Shown here piece by piece: positions 45,579-55,182 of a stretch of DNA of 64,000 nucleotides. The notes below the pieces were generated by a model that saw nothing but the letters and a program-made list of their open reading frames with translations, was not told where the DNA came from and ran no database searches. Both the position numbers and the translations under genes were made by a program. The stretch comes from NORP259 sp041398705 (lineage in GTDB: Bacteria; Planctomycetota; UBA1135; GCA-002686595), in assembly GCA_041398705.1 (NCBI GenBank), contig JAWKUI010000005.1:124001-188000 (forward strand), given 5' to 3'. The first letter of the stretch is position 1; each line of letters opens with the position of its first letter.

Positions 45579-47444
45579 GAGTTACCTCCATGAAGCGTCC
45601 TCCGCTGCCCCGCTGGTCTGCGGGCTGCTTGCGGGCAATCGCACCGAGGCTGACCTGTTCGGCCTCTTGCTTCCAACGTTCTTCCGTCCACCTGTCCATG
45701 CCGACTATAGCCGCGCAGGCACGCAAACCCGGCAGTCCAAGGCCCTCGTTGCGCTCGCGCGTCTTTTCCCACACGCGCTTGGAATACCCTCTCGTGTCCT
45801 TCTTCTACCACGAGTTGCTCACCCGTGAGCATCTTGAAGTATTCCTCGTCGTACTGCGGAAGTGGCACCATCCGGCAGGCATCTCTCCCTTCGCGGGTTG
45901 GTTCTGCCGTAGGAAGGAATAGAGCTCGGCCTTTGCAGAAGTCGGTACCCACCGCGCGCAGCTTCGCGCCGCGGCGTACACGCCTGCCCCAGGTTGATGT
46001 CGACCAGGCGCAGAGGCCCCGCCGCCTGCTCGAGGCGCTGATCACCCTTCAGCGAGATCGTGTCCGGCCGGGTCCGGCAGTACGTGTAGATGTGTGGAGC
46101 CATGTAGCCGGAGTCCACACCAACCATCCGGATGCGCACGTGGGTGCCGTCCTTCGGGCCACTGCGCATGCGCAGCTCGTCGAGCGGGGTCGTGCCAATC
46201 GTCTTGGGCAGGGTCGCAGGGGATCACGCCGTAGTCGACAGACCAGGACTCCCGCCGCGGCCCCCACCCCACGATCTCGTACTCCATGCGGTTGGCCTGT
46301 ACGTCCACCCCCATGGTCAGGAACACCACCCCGCTTTGGCACGGTCCCGCGCCCATACAGCTCGCGGCGGTTGTACAGCGCTTCCCAGTCTGGCACCTCG
46401 CCGCGCTCCTTCCAGGTCTCGCCGAGCATGGTGTTCACCCACACCTTTCGGCTGTACGGGTCCTTGCCGGCCTTGAGGTTCGCTCGGATGATGTCCTCCC
46501 ACTTCAGCCAGCCGAGCGGGCTGTAGAGACTCGACAGGTGGTACGAGCGGACCTTGCGCGAAAGCCGGGGCCGCTCGGGTACCCACTTGCCGTCCCGCAA
46601 CATCGTGCGCTTGTGGCGCTCCTCGATCAGGGTGCCGCACTCGGCGCAGGCGTACCCGATGGATTCAGGGATGAGTTCGCCATCGTCGGATCGGTCAAAC
46701 TGAATCCCCTGCCAGGTCAGCTTCTGGAAGTGGCCGCAATGCGGGCAGGGCACCTGGTAGTAGCGTTGGTCCCCTTCCTTGAACTTGCGCGCGATCCGGC
46801 TGGTCGCCTCGTCGGTCGGGGTCGACACCCAGAGGATCTTGCGCAGGGAGAAGGTCTCTGGTCCGGGCTTCGGCTAGTCGCATGGGTCTCCTCGCCTTCC
46901 ACGTCGAGCGGGTAACTATCCACCTCGTCGCCGAAGAGGTTACGGATGGGCATGGAGCGTAGACCGCCGGCGGCCTCCGCGTTGGCCAGCATGAGCTGCT
47001 CCGCCAGCGAATGACAGGTGCAGCAGGGTGTTCGAGCCGTCCCGCTTGCTGGGGTGGCTCACCTTCTCTCGCAGCCGCGGCGTGTCGCGGATCATCGGGC
47101 GCAGGCGCTGCTTCGAAAAGCGCTCGGCTAAGCTTTCGGTCTTGGAGACGGCCAGCGTGGGCCCGAGCCCCAGGTCCATGACGTAGGCCAGGAAGTTGTT
47201 CCCGATCTCCGTGCCCCCGAGCTGCGCCCCCTTCATGAACACCACTTCCTCCACTGGGCTCGTGACGCTCAGGCACTCCATGATCTCGACCAAGTAGGGG
47301 GTTCGGGAGTTGCGCCACCGGCCGTGCTCGGAAGCCCCTTCCGACGGCAGGAACCGGTACTTCTCCGCCCGCTCCGCTACGGTTAGGAGCGGATCCGGGC
47401 GCAGGCCCTCCCAGAATGCACGGACACCGGTGTCGACTGGTCAT
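45566..47444 (-). pseudogene. Terminase large subunit, GpA family, several frame breaks
   Basis: The packaging ATPase-nuclease. Reading across frames gives VDTGVRAFWEGLRPDPLLTVAERAEKYRFLPSEG, RTPYLVEIMECLSVTSPVEEVVFMKGAQLGGTE (Walker A-like), LMLANAEAAGGLRSMPIRNLFGDEVDSYPLDVEGE, ILWVSTPTDEATSRIARKFKEGDQRYYQVPCPHCGHFQKLTW, ESIGYACAECGTLIEERHK, TMGVDVQANRMEYEIVGWG and a C-terminal part. ATG at 47442-47444 overlaps the small-subunit stop (ATGA). The size (~625 codons) fits the family. At least six single-base indels; the zero-frame start is broken within the first few codons. Confidence 0.85.
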
Positions 47445-47989
47445 GCCGCCCCTCCGATTTGCTCTTCGACCAGGACTCGAGCGCCTCGACCAGGCACGCC
47501 TTGAGGTAGATCTGGAACTCGTTCTCGTCCTTGATGGACATGAGCTCCGAGCCGGATCCGCGCGGATGGCCAAGACGGCGTCCCGGACCATGCGCGGCCC
47601 AGCTGGAACCGGTCGCGGCGGACCTGGTCGGGCCGGCAGCATCTTGCCCTGAGCTCGAGCAGGCGAAGGTATTCGATCTCGGCCTTGCTCTCCTCGGTCA
47701 GGGTCTTGGCATCGGTGAGGGTCAGAGTCGGCACCCTGACTGGCCCGCTGTTGCCGGGCCAAGCTTGGCAGCCCTCCGTGCCCTTGCCCTGTGCACCTGG
47801 CCGGTCGGTAGGGACATCGCGGCGCAGCTCGAGGTTCGCGGCGCGCGCCCGATCGGCCGCGTCCCGATCGATCTGCCACCGCTTCCCTACCTGGGTCGCG
47901 GCAGTTCTGCCGCTGATCTGCCGCATGAGCGTCTGCCGGCTGATGCCCGCGTGTTTCGCATAAGCAGCAGGCGTGAGCACTTTCTGCAC
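47441..47989 (-). CDS. Terminase small subunit, Nu1-like
   Basis: A 182-residue frame. The N-terminus VLTPAAYAKHAGISRQTLMRQISGRTAATQVGKRWQIDRDAADRARAANLELRRDV is the winged helix of Nu1-type DNA-recognition subunits; TEESKAEIEYLRLLELRA is the helical link. Downstream of about residue 112 the codon pattern changes frame twice (EFQIYLKACLVEALESW reads in another frame), so the C-terminal half is probably distorted by two compensating indels. GTG start. It lies next to TerL as expected. Confidence 0.65.
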   Translation of the reverse strand: MQKVLTPAAYAKHAGISRQTLMRQISGRTAATQVGKRWQIDRDAADRARAANLELRRDVPTDRPGAQGKGTEGCQAWPGNSGPVRVPTLTLTDAKTLTEESKAEIEYLRLLELRARCCRPDQVRRDRFQLGRAWSGTPSWPSARIRLGAHVHQGRERVPDLPQGVPGRGARVLVEEQIGGAA

Positions 47990-48070
47990 CGAACTACCCG
48001 CGCGCCAAGCCTACCGGCTTGCGGGCTCTAACCCGCCCGCCTTCGGCACTTAGCCGCGCTCCCCAGGCGA

Positions 48071-48147
48071 ACTGCCCACTCACCAACCGCCCAAACTGCC
48101 CAAAGTGCACCTAAAATTTTGGGCAGTTTGGACAGTTTCTGGGCAGT
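48071..48147. promoter_or_regulatory. Cluster of four ACTGCCCA boxes upstream of terS
   Basis: ACTGCCCA occurs at 48071-48078 and 48095-48102; its complement TGGGCAGT at 48120-48127 and 48140-48147. The inner pair lies in a 14-bp perfect inverted repeat (CCAAACTGCCCAAA 48091-48104 / 48118-48131). The symmetric 2+2 layout just before terS suggests an operator, a late-gene control site or the packaging (cos/pac) site. Confidence 0.55.
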
Positions 48148-48152
48148 CGCCG

Positions 48153-48930
48153 TCACCCGCGGCGCTGAGCCCTGGGACTCCGAGCCGCGAGGGATGCCAT
48201 CGCCTGAAAGTGCCCCTTACCCAGCGACCTCGCGGCCTTCAGCCAGAAGAAGCGCCCCTGATCCGTCGTGAACTTGCCAGGTTGCGCCCCGGCAGACTTG
48301 ACCGCGATCTTGAACTCCTTGTCGAAGGCCTTGGGAACGCCCTCTCGAACTCCCCACGCACAGCATCCACAAACCACGGTTTGCGTTTGATGCGCACTTC
48401 CCTGGGGCAGGACGTAGAGGGGCTGCAGGGACTTCTGCTTTCGGATGGTCACGGACCTCACAAGGAGCTTGGTGCCCGGCAGGATCGAAAGCCGTGCCAA
48501 AGCGCTTGGCCCGAGATCCCTTGGGGTCACGCACGGCTCGAGGCTTGAGAGCCTTCGGGATCTTGCCACTGCTCGTTCTTCGACCACGGACCTCGTCCAG
48601 CGGCACAGTCTTCCTGTGCCCGGACTCGCTCTTGCGCGTACTCCCCTGCTCGTGGTCGACCAGATAGCCACGGCTATCCAACACGCCAAGGCCGAAGCCC
48701 TTGAACTCCGGGAAATCACGCTTGTGGGTCTTCTTGGCGACCTTGATCCCCCGCTCCGAGTACTTGTTGCGCAGCTCAAACTGGCTCCGCAGAGAGTCCT
48801 GGGCTGCACTCGAGCAGGCGTAGGCAGCGGCGTTCATCGCCCGCGAAGTGGCGAAGGGGATCTGATTGCGCTGCAGGTCCGAAAGCCAAGCCTGGGCCTG
48901 CGGCGCGTTCGAAGCGATTGCGATGTCCAT
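48153..48930 (-). pseudogene. Phage virion/minor tail-like protein, one frame break
   Basis: The first ~145 residues (MDIAIASNAPQAQAWLSDLQRNQIPFATSRAMNAAAYACSSAAQDSLRSQFELRNKYSERGIKV) resemble phage structural proteins that carry an 'IPFAtsRAmN' N-terminal helix. After about 48490 the frame changes: TKLLVRSVTIRKQKSLQPLYVLPQG ... FDKEFKIAVKSAG, ending at 48153. One single-base indel joins them to ~259 residues. The family is not certain. Confidence 0.55.
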
Positions 48931-48932
48931 TT

Positions 48933-50111
48933 CTACGGGTTGCCCGGGTTCGGGCCGCTTCCATCGAGCATCCACTGGTCGCAGTTCTGGCCGGTCGGCT
49001 CCCAAACGTTCCCCGATACCACCCCGTTTCCGCCCGCGTAGTCCAGTAGGTTGTACTGGATCTCAGGGCGGAAGACGTTGTTGGTGACCCTCCAGTTCCC
49101 GATTGGCGTACCGGAGTGCTCATCGATCCGCACGGGGATTGTCGATCCAGAGATCCAGTTGCCGTCCACAATGATCGGCGGGTTCTGCGGGGTTCCCGTG
49201 ACGGTGTAGTTTCGCGACAGCGCGAAGATGCACGACGAGTAGGCCGCAATTGGCCACCCGGGGTGGGTCGGCTGAGGCGGATTGGTCGCAGAGTACGTAC
49301 CGGTCAACGGGAACGCGTTCCCGCGGATGAGGATCGAAACTCCAAGCGTATCGTCCATGTCCTCGGCGGTGATTGCATCCCCATGGATGTACCCAATCAC
49401 GTGGTAGGCGGCCGGCTTGGTCGGGTCGTTGTAGTCCCGGAACCAGTAGCTGTTGGCCATGCGCTCGAAGAAGTTCGCGGTGATGCTCGTGCCAACCTTG
49501 GTGGAGTGGTCGATCTTGATGTGATCGCCCCCAACGTCCTGGAAGTGGTTGTTCCGGATCACCCAGGTGGCGCGACGCGCGTAGATCGAAGTCGACGAAG
49601 CCCCATAGAAGCTGTTGTACTCCACGACGATGGTCCCGCCCTCGAAAGAGGCGTCCACATCCAGGCCGTAGATCATCGAGTTCAGCGTGTCGCCGCCCTC
49701 CCCGGGCATGGGCGAGATGGCGCAGTCTCGGATGGTCACTGTCCGTGGCACGCCCCGGATCTTGATCCCGCCGATGTGGTTCTTGCCCTCGATCAGGGTC
49801 TCGGTGTCGAAGTAGTACTGGGTGGAGTCCGTGAGCGCCACGCGCGGGCCGGTGTTGAACGCCGTCGGCTCGGCCCAGGTGACGTCCGGGGAAGGGTTTC
49901 CGCCCCCGCCTACGCTGTTGGGAACGCAGGAAACGATGTTTGACGGCGCAGAGACCAGCCCAGTGGCCTGGTCGACAGCCACGGCATAGCCGTAGCGCTG
50001 CACACCATTGGTCAGGCCGGAGATGTGCAGGGACGGGCCCGATTGGTCCGCACCCTGAGCCCAAGGGCCCGAACTGCTGGGGCCGTGAAACGGTCGGTAG
50101 ATCAATCCCAT
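48933..50111 (-). CDS. Parallel beta-helix tail-spike-like protein
   Basis: A 392-residue product starting MGLIYRPFHGPSSSGPW (ATG 50109-50111). Repeats such as TVTIRDCAISPMPG, TIVVEYNSFYGASSTSIYARRATWVIRNNHFQDVGGDHIKID and ILIRGNAFPLTG are right-handed beta-helix coils as in pectate-lyase-like phage spikes. No signal peptide. It probably binds or cuts host surface polysaccharide, by analogy only. Confidence 0.65.
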   Translation of the reverse strand: MGLIYRPFHGPSSSGPWAQGADQSGPSLHISGLTNGVQRYGYAVAVDQATGLVSAPSNIVSCVPNSVGGGGNPSPDVTWAEPTAFNTGPRVALTDSTQYYFDTETLIEGKNHIGGIKIRGVPRTVTIRDCAISPMPGEGGDTLNSMIYGLDVDASFEGGTIVVEYNSFYGASSTSIYARRATWVIRNNHFQDVGGDHIKIDHSTKVGTSITANFFERMANSYWFRDYNDPTKPAAYHVIGYIHGDAITAEDMDDTLGVSILIRGNAFPLTGTYSATNPPQPTHPGWPIAAYSSCIFALSRNYTVTGTPQNPPIIVDGNWISGSTIPVRIDEHSGTPIGNWRVTNNVFRPEIQYNLLDYAGGNGVVSGNVWEPTGQNCDQWMLDGSGPNPGNP

Positions 50112-50112
50112 G

Positions 50113-51837
50113 CTATTGCACCTCCAGCCACATCTCGCCATTCCCCGGGGTCGCGCCGCTCAGATTGGGCGGTGCCGGAGGGTTCGGGGTATCCCCCACG
50201 TAGCCCCATTGGTCGGGCAGGATCACCCAGATCACGTCGGACGGATCGCTGTATCCGCCGTGCCCATCGCCTGCAACGATGGCCAAGTAGGCCATGACAC
50301 CCGCCGCCGGCACGTGCTGCCACAAGGGCACAGGCCCGCCCGTGGTGTTCAGGTAGTGCGACACCCAGGAGTTGTCCGGGGTCTCGGTGTACCCAATCAG
50401 GGCGTAGTAGACCGCTGCTCCAGGCACGGTCGCGAAATCGAGCAAGATGTGGTCGGAGAAAACCTCCACCGTGAAGTCCTGCGGCGGAGTGAGGCCACCA
50501 GGGCCACCACCCCCCGCTCCAGGAGTCTCCACGAGCTCGTTGGAAGGGGGAGAAGACACGTTCTGGCCCGAGATCACCTGCGCCATCACCGTGTGCGGTG
50601 TCGCCGGAAGCCCGGTGATGTCCACCGTGTAGTTTGGCGCGTTGGAGCCGTCGAGATCCGCGATGTTGCGGTAGAGCTTCTGCACATAAGCCTGGCCGGG
50701 CTCGTGAACTGACACGGTCAAGACGATCGGTTGGACAGCCCCCACCGTGATGTCGAGGTTGACCCGAAGCCCGCCCGTGAGGGGAGCCAGGCTGTTCAGG
50801 ACTGGGGCCACGGGGGTATTGCCCCCACCGCCGCCCCCACCGCCCCCACTTCCCGGGGCTCCTCCGGCTTGGGCTGTTTGCCCACTCCCAACGGTCACCA
50901 CCGCTTGCTGGGTTGAGTTTCCAGGCTTCCCACTCACGACGGCGGAAACCCGGACGCGACAGGGGAAACCCACCTGCAAGAGCGATACAGGGATGAGTCC
51001 GGTGGTCTCGCTTCCGTCCACAAAGATCTCGCCGTCCGGCGCCCCTTCGAATGGAGTGAGCTCCCCGTACTCGAGTTGGTACTGCTCCGCTCCCGCTACC
51101 GCGGGCCAGGCGCACTCCAATCCGGCACTCGTATCAGTGATCGTGAGCGTAGCCGGCGCGGGCAGGTGCCCTTGGTCATCGCCAAGCGAGCTCCAAGAGG
51201 GATGCTTCGCAAGAATCCACTGCGCACGCTGGATGATACTTTGGCAAGGCCCCCATCGGTGACGCGGCCAATCCCAGTAGTAGTAGTCCCTCTGGTCTGA
51301 AATCTCCCAGAAGTCGGGGTTCCAGGCTGCCTGCGCAGCCTCGTCCCAGGTGTAGAACACTCTGGCCGTCGTGGCTTGCTCAACATACCCCTCGATGCAG
51401 CGCCTCAGGACATCAAGAGGAGCGAGGTCTCCGGGTGTTTCCTCATAGGCACTGAGGAGTGCAGCATCCTCTGGGAATTCGAGCAGGTACTCGATTACAG
51501 CAGCCCACCACAGCGGAGCCTTGCTCCCAAGGGTTGCTTCAAGGGTGGGTTGCCACTGTTGCAGAAAGACGGTAGGTTCCGGAAGCTGAGCGCGCTCGCT
51601 CGCCTTGGAGCGTCTAGCGTACCAAGGCACCACTTCCAATCCATTGCCAACCCCTTGGTACGACCCATCCGGTTGTTGATCAAGAGGGTGCACACCAGCC
51701 TCAGCATGACTGGAGACCACCGTGTATGCGCTCGGCAGCTTGCGATTTCTGATGGTTGCGATCCGCTGAAGCTGCGCAAGCGCTCCGGTAATGATTCGCT
51801 TCCAGCCTTTGGGGTCTTCACCGGGCAGATCGCCCAT
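50113..51837 (-). CDS. C-terminal part of a large spike/glycosidase-like protein (fibronectin-III modules)
   Basis: A 574-residue frame that should be joined to the frame at 51495-54167. Its first 190 residues are helical (WWAAVIEYLLEFPEDAALLSAYEE, DVLRRCIEGYVEQATTARVFYTWDEAAQAAWNPDFW), followed by two or three fibronectin type III modules (LTITDTSAGLECAWPAVAGAEQYQLEYG ... and DFTVEVFSDHILLDFATVPGAAVYYALIGYTETPD) separated by Gly-rich spacers of nine glycines. Two or more single-base indels between about 51,880 and 51,950 separate it from its N-terminal part. Confidence 0.6.
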   Translation of the reverse strand: MGDLPGEDPKGWKRIITGALAQLQRIATIRNRKLPSAYTVVSSHAEAGVHPLDQQPDGSYQGVGNGLEVVPWYARRSKASERAQLPEPTVFLQQWQPTLEATLGSKAPLWWAAVIEYLLEFPEDAALLSAYEETPGDLAPLDVLRRCIEGYVEQATTARVFYTWDEAAQAAWNPDFWEISDQRDYYYWDWPRHRWGPCQSIIQRAQWILAKHPSWSSLGDDQGHLPAPATLTITDTSAGLECAWPAVAGAEQYQLEYGELTPFEGAPDGEIFVDGSETTGLIPVSLLQVGFPCRVRVSAVVSGKPGNSTQQAVVTVGSGQTAQAGGAPGSGGGGGGGGGNTPVAPVLNSLAPLTGGLRVNLDITVGAVQPIVLTVSVHEPGQAYVQKLYRNIADLDGSNAPNYTVDITGLPATPHTVMAQVISGQNVSSPPSNELVETPGAGGGGPGGLTPPQDFTVEVFSDHILLDFATVPGAAVYYALIGYTETPDNSWVSHYLNTTGGPVPLWQHVPAAGVMAYLAIVAGDGHGGYSDPSDVIWVILPDQWGYVGDTPNPPAPPNLSGATPGNGEMWLEVQ

Positions 51838-54167
51838 CCCAAAGATCTTGGCGGCAGCAGAGAACCACTCACGCGTTGTACATACCGTAGAACGATTGGG
51901 CGCCGCTCACGTGCTCCGGTACGCTCCATCGATGTTGACGGGATCGAGATCCCCAGGTTGTACGGCCGTAGGGGGACAGTCTGGTCGTCGTCGTCATAGT
52001 ACGACCTGTATCCAAATCCATCCTTGGATGCACGCAAATGCATGAGGTAGGTGGCACTGTCCTGCCACCGCTTCCAGTTGTCCCACTGTTCGCATGGGCC
52101 GTGAAGTCCGCCAGCAATCGGAACTGCAATGCCAGCTTCACTCCAGAGTCGGTGGAACCACCGCGGGCCGAGGTTTTCCAGTTCATTGAAGTTCGGCTGC
52201 CCGTTCACCATGGGTGGCCAGTTGGGTCGCCGCTCACCGTGAGAACCGTGGTGCTTCCGAGCGAACGGGTGGTTCTCGAATGAGTCAATGCAGACGGGAA
52301 TGTTCACCTCATAGCGGTAGAAGAAGCCCATGAACTCTCCCCTTCCGCCCGGATTCGCGAGCGGAGGCGCGGGGTAGGGAATCAGCCCCGAATCGGGCAC
52401 ATGCTCCGAGAGGCACTGGCGAACGTGTTCGGCCTCACGGAAAGCCAGGTAACGGAATTCCTCATCTCCGGTCAGATCAGCCAAACCCTCGTAAACGCGC
52501 GTCCAACGGAGGTGGTGGGAGCCTTCGTACGGGGTGAAGTACCCTTCATTGGTATGGAAAGGGAACACGATGAAGTACTCGATCGTGTGTTTGCCTGCGC
52601 CTGGTGCATTGTGCAGGTACCCCTGAGGCATCAGTGACTTGTGCCTGTCGCTCTCGTCGTCGTCCGAACGGAACTGAATTCCAGGATCCGTATTGCCCTC
52701 GGGCAACGTGGATGGGTCCGGTACCTCATCCGGCCGATAGTGGTAGTTCCACCGCCCGTAGGAGTGGAAGTTGATCTGACATAGGAATGGCAACCTCCCG
52801 TTGTTGGCATCTGCCCATTGATCAGCGGTGAGGATGTCGCCTGTATCCCATTGCGTTGTCCCTACCGCGTGGCGAGGGATCTTTCCATCCAACTCGAACT
52901 GCATAGCCTGGTACTCTTCACGGAAGCGGTAGCATCCGGTGAAAGGGTGCAGTTCATACCCACCACCAGTTCGACCTTGAGCCTTCCCCGGGTAGTAGAG
53001 ATAGCCCATTCTGGCCATCTCGCCGCAGCTGTATCCGGACCCGGACGCGATCGCATTGAGCGTATGCTGCCACTCTTGCGCGATCTGGAGTCGCATTCCT
53101 TCGCGCCCGCTTACGGTCTGATAGACGTAGCTATCCGGGATATCCATCCGCCGCCAGCCGGGCCCGAAGTTCCTTCCGCGGCGCCAGTCCGCAAGTTCCC
53201 CACTTTCGACACGGGACAGCCCTGCTCCCCGGTAGATCTGCTGCGCGACACCCTGCGTGCAAGTTGCGGTCTTCCGAAGCACGAACCGACGACGAATGCA
53301 CGCGCGCGAAGCAAGGACGTGCCAAGAGTCCTCCACAGGGTGCTTCTCGGGAGACGGGGAGTACTCGCCACCCGAATAGGACACGGCGGCTCCCTCCTCC
53401 TTCACGAGGAATTCTCCGCCCTGTGTGGTGGAATTGCAGTCGTACTGCTCGATGGTCCAGCCCGCGGGGATGTTGCCGATCTTGAGCCACTTGAAGTAGC
53501 AGTGCCCACCGGTCTTGTCGTTGACCTCGAACACCCCGCCCGGGTAGTCGATGTTGAACAGGTCGTTGTGGACGTAGACCGTGAACACCAGGCAGTCCGC
53601 CGCCGAGTGGCGGTGCACGAAAGTCTGCACCCCGAAGACCGGCCGGGTTTCGCCGTTCCCAGGGTCCTGGTACTCCATCCGGGCATAGTGGCGGGTCTCC
53701 TTCCGCCAGATGCCGTTGATGGCCTTCTTCTCCTGCGCGAAGAGCTGGGTACTGACGGCCCCAATCCCCCGCGGCAGGAAAGTCTCAAGGGTCAGATCTC
53801 CGAGGCCGGCCGGCTCGATCCACTGCTCCAGGCTTGTCCCGATCGGGTCCCCAGGGTTCCGCTGGACGATCTCGACCTCCACCTCCCTCGAGGCCACCCC
53901 GGTGGTGGCGGGATGGTCAATGGTCCCCCGCAGGAGCAGGGCGACCACCCGATCCCGGTACCACTTGTGGGGGTACACGTCCAGGTTCTGCCGCGCGCCG
54001 CCCGGCAGCCGGATGTCGAACTGCGGCAGCTTGGTGATCCGGGTGGGCTCGATGCCCACGATGGCGAAGAACGGGGACTTGGTCGCCCCCTCAATGACCT
54101 CGACCCGGGCCGTACTGACCCCGTAGTCGACCGTGCCCGTGCCCGGGTTCAGAACGATGATGCTCAA
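51495..54167 (-). CDS. N-terminal part of the same large spike/glycosidase-like protein
   Basis: An 890-residue frame with coding character only from 54167 to about 51,950; the last ~140 residues are out of frame. The N-terminus (MSIIVLNPGTGTVDYGVSTARVEVIEGATKSPFF) is beta-rich. Residues ~300-740 contain aromatic-rich helices (YEGLADLTGDEEFRYLAFREAEHVRQCLSEHVPDSGLIPYP, WDNWKRWQDSATYLMHLRASKDGFGYRSYYDDDD) that recall an (alpha/alpha)6 barrel of glycosidases or lyases. Joined to the FN3 part it would be about 1350 residues. Catalytic residues cannot be assigned. Confidence 0.6.
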   Translation of the reverse strand: MSIIVLNPGTGTVDYGVSTARVEVIEGATKSPFFAIVGIEPTRITKLPQFDIRLPGGARQNLDVYPHKWYRDRVVALLLRGTIDHPATTGVASREVEVEIVQRNPGDPIGTSLEQWIEPAGLGDLTLETFLPRGIGAVSTQLFAQEKKAINGIWRKETRHYARMEYQDPGNGETRPVFGVQTFVHRHSAADCLVFTVYVHNDLFNIDYPGGVFEVNDKTGGHCYFKWLKIGNIPAGWTIEQYDCNSTTQGGEFLVKEEGAAVSYSGGEYSPSPEKHPVEDSWHVLASRACIRRRFVLRKTATCTQGVAQQIYRGAGLSRVESGELADWRRGRNFGPGWRRMDIPDSYVYQTVSGREGMRLQIAQEWQHTLNAIASGSGYSCGEMARMGYLYYPGKAQGRTGGGYELHPFTGCYRFREEYQAMQFELDGKIPRHAVGTTQWDTGDILTADQWADANNGRLPFLCQINFHSYGRWNYHYRPDEVPDPSTLPEGNTDPGIQFRSDDDESDRHKSLMPQGYLHNAPGAGKHTIEYFIVFPFHTNEGYFTPYEGSHHLRWTRVYEGLADLTGDEEFRYLAFREAEHVRQCLSEHVPDSGLIPYPAPPLANPGGRGEFMGFFYRYEVNIPVCIDSFENHPFARKHHGSHGERRPNWPPMVNGQPNFNELENLGPRWFHRLWSEAGIAVPIAGGLHGPCEQWDNWKRWQDSATYLMHLRASKDGFGYRSYYDDDDQTVPLRPYNLGISIPSTSMERTGARERRPIVLRYVQRVSGSLLPPRSLGWAICPVKTPKAGSESLPERLRSFSGSQPSEIASCRAHTRWSPVMLRLVCTLLINNRMGRTKGLAMDWKWCLGTLDAPRRASALSFRNLPSFCNSGNPPLKQPLGARLRCGGLL

Positions 54168-54515
54168 GCGATGATCCCCCGCTTCTCCAGTTCCTCACGA
54201 ATGCTCGCCAGCGCCCCTCCAGACGCGTGGCCGCCGTACCATTCACCGGCTTCAGCTGATCCCGGGCAGCTTCGCAAAGCTTGAGGAGCCGCGCCAGAGG
54301 GCCCTTCATGCTCTTTCACCTCGGCCTCGAGGACCTGCTCGGCGTGCACATGCTGGCGCAGGCACTGGAACACCGCCCGTAGGCTCGAGTCGTCGATCCC
54401 TCGAAGCTCCTCTTGCGCTCCACGTCGACCGCGCCGTGACCATTTCCATGAACGAGTCGGCCCGTTGGGCCACGGCCGCGTCCATCGCGGTCCCCCGTTG
54501 AATCTCAGCCTGCAT
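54164..54515 (-). pseudogene. Small helical phage protein, one frame break
   Basis: Starts MQAEIQRGTAMDAAVAQRADSFMEMVTA (ATG 54513-54515, inside the end of the zinc-ribbon gene), then after one indel LRGIDDSSLRAVFQCLRQHVHAEQVLEAEVKEHEG, ending SIREELEKRGIIA at 54164. About 117 codons. Its stop overlaps the large spike start. Unknown function. Confidence 0.5.
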
Positions 54516-54768
54516 GACGGCCGCCCTCCAAGACGGTGTTTTCGGCGGTGGTCCAGCGCGCCCCGCACGCACTGCACTCCCGGCGCCGCATGTAGGCAGC
54601 CCGGTTTGCCCGCGTGCGCACCGCGCCGCAGGCCTTCCCCCAGACCACAGCGCTCTTAGCGCCGCACTGGGGACAGTCCCTCGAGCTCCGATCAGGAAAC
54701 CCGGGGGTGGAAGTGGCGCCCCCCAGGGGGGTGTGGACATCTGCTGCTGCTCCCTGCCTGGGCCCCAT
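54505..54768 (-). CDS. Small zinc-ribbon protein
   Basis: An 87-residue product; ATG 54766-54768 overlaps the upstream stop (TGATG); a GTG at 54783 is an alternative. CPQCGAKSAVVWGKACG ... RRRECSACGARWTTAENT is a two-CxxC zinc ribbon of the type found in DksA-like or transcript-binding phage proteins. Part of the early operon. Function unknown. Confidence 0.6.
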   Translation of the reverse strand: MGPRQGAAADVHTPLGGATSTPGFPDRSSRDCPQCGAKSAVVWGKACGAVRTRANRAAYMRRRECSACGARWTTAENTVLEGGRHAG

Positions 54769-55167
54769 CAGCACGCTGTCCACGCGGGGAGCGCTCTTGG
54801 TTCTCGGGGGTCTCGATCAGCCCGGACCACCTCGATTTGGATCGGGAAGAGCGCCCACTTGGCGGCGCTTGAGCTTGAACACCTCGGTCTCGGGCCCTTC
54901 ACGTCCACGTAGCGAGTCCTGCCATCCCGGTAGGCACCAGGAAGTCCAGGACGTACCTTCGGGTCTGTCCAGGGAGATGGAAGGGTTCCGACGGAGGAAG
55001 TGAGAGACCTCCCCGGACTTCTGCTCGAGCACCAGATTGCGGGTAGAAGGTCGCCTCACGCCTTGAGTCGAACCGGTGCCCGTCCACGACTGGCTCCACG
55101 GGCCCCGTACTTCGAGCCCCGCTTTGGTGCAGCCTGCCGGTGGCCTCCTGAAGTCCTTGGCGCTCAT
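54768..55167 (-). pseudogene. DUF1064 nuclease-like protein, frame-broken
   Basis: MSAKDFRRPPAGCTKAGLEVRGPWSQSWTGTGF, then FDSRREATFYP, EQKSGEVSHFLRRNPSISLDRPEGT, RYVLDFLVP, DVKGPETEVFKLKRRQVGALFPIQIEVV. The (F)DSkrEa ... leqkGeI ... yvaDF ... DVKG order is that of DUF1064, a restriction-nuclease-fold family common in phage early regions. Three or more single-base indels prevent continuous reading. ATG at 55165-55167. Confidence 0.65.
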
Positions 55168-55182
55168 CCTCGGCAGGATGAC

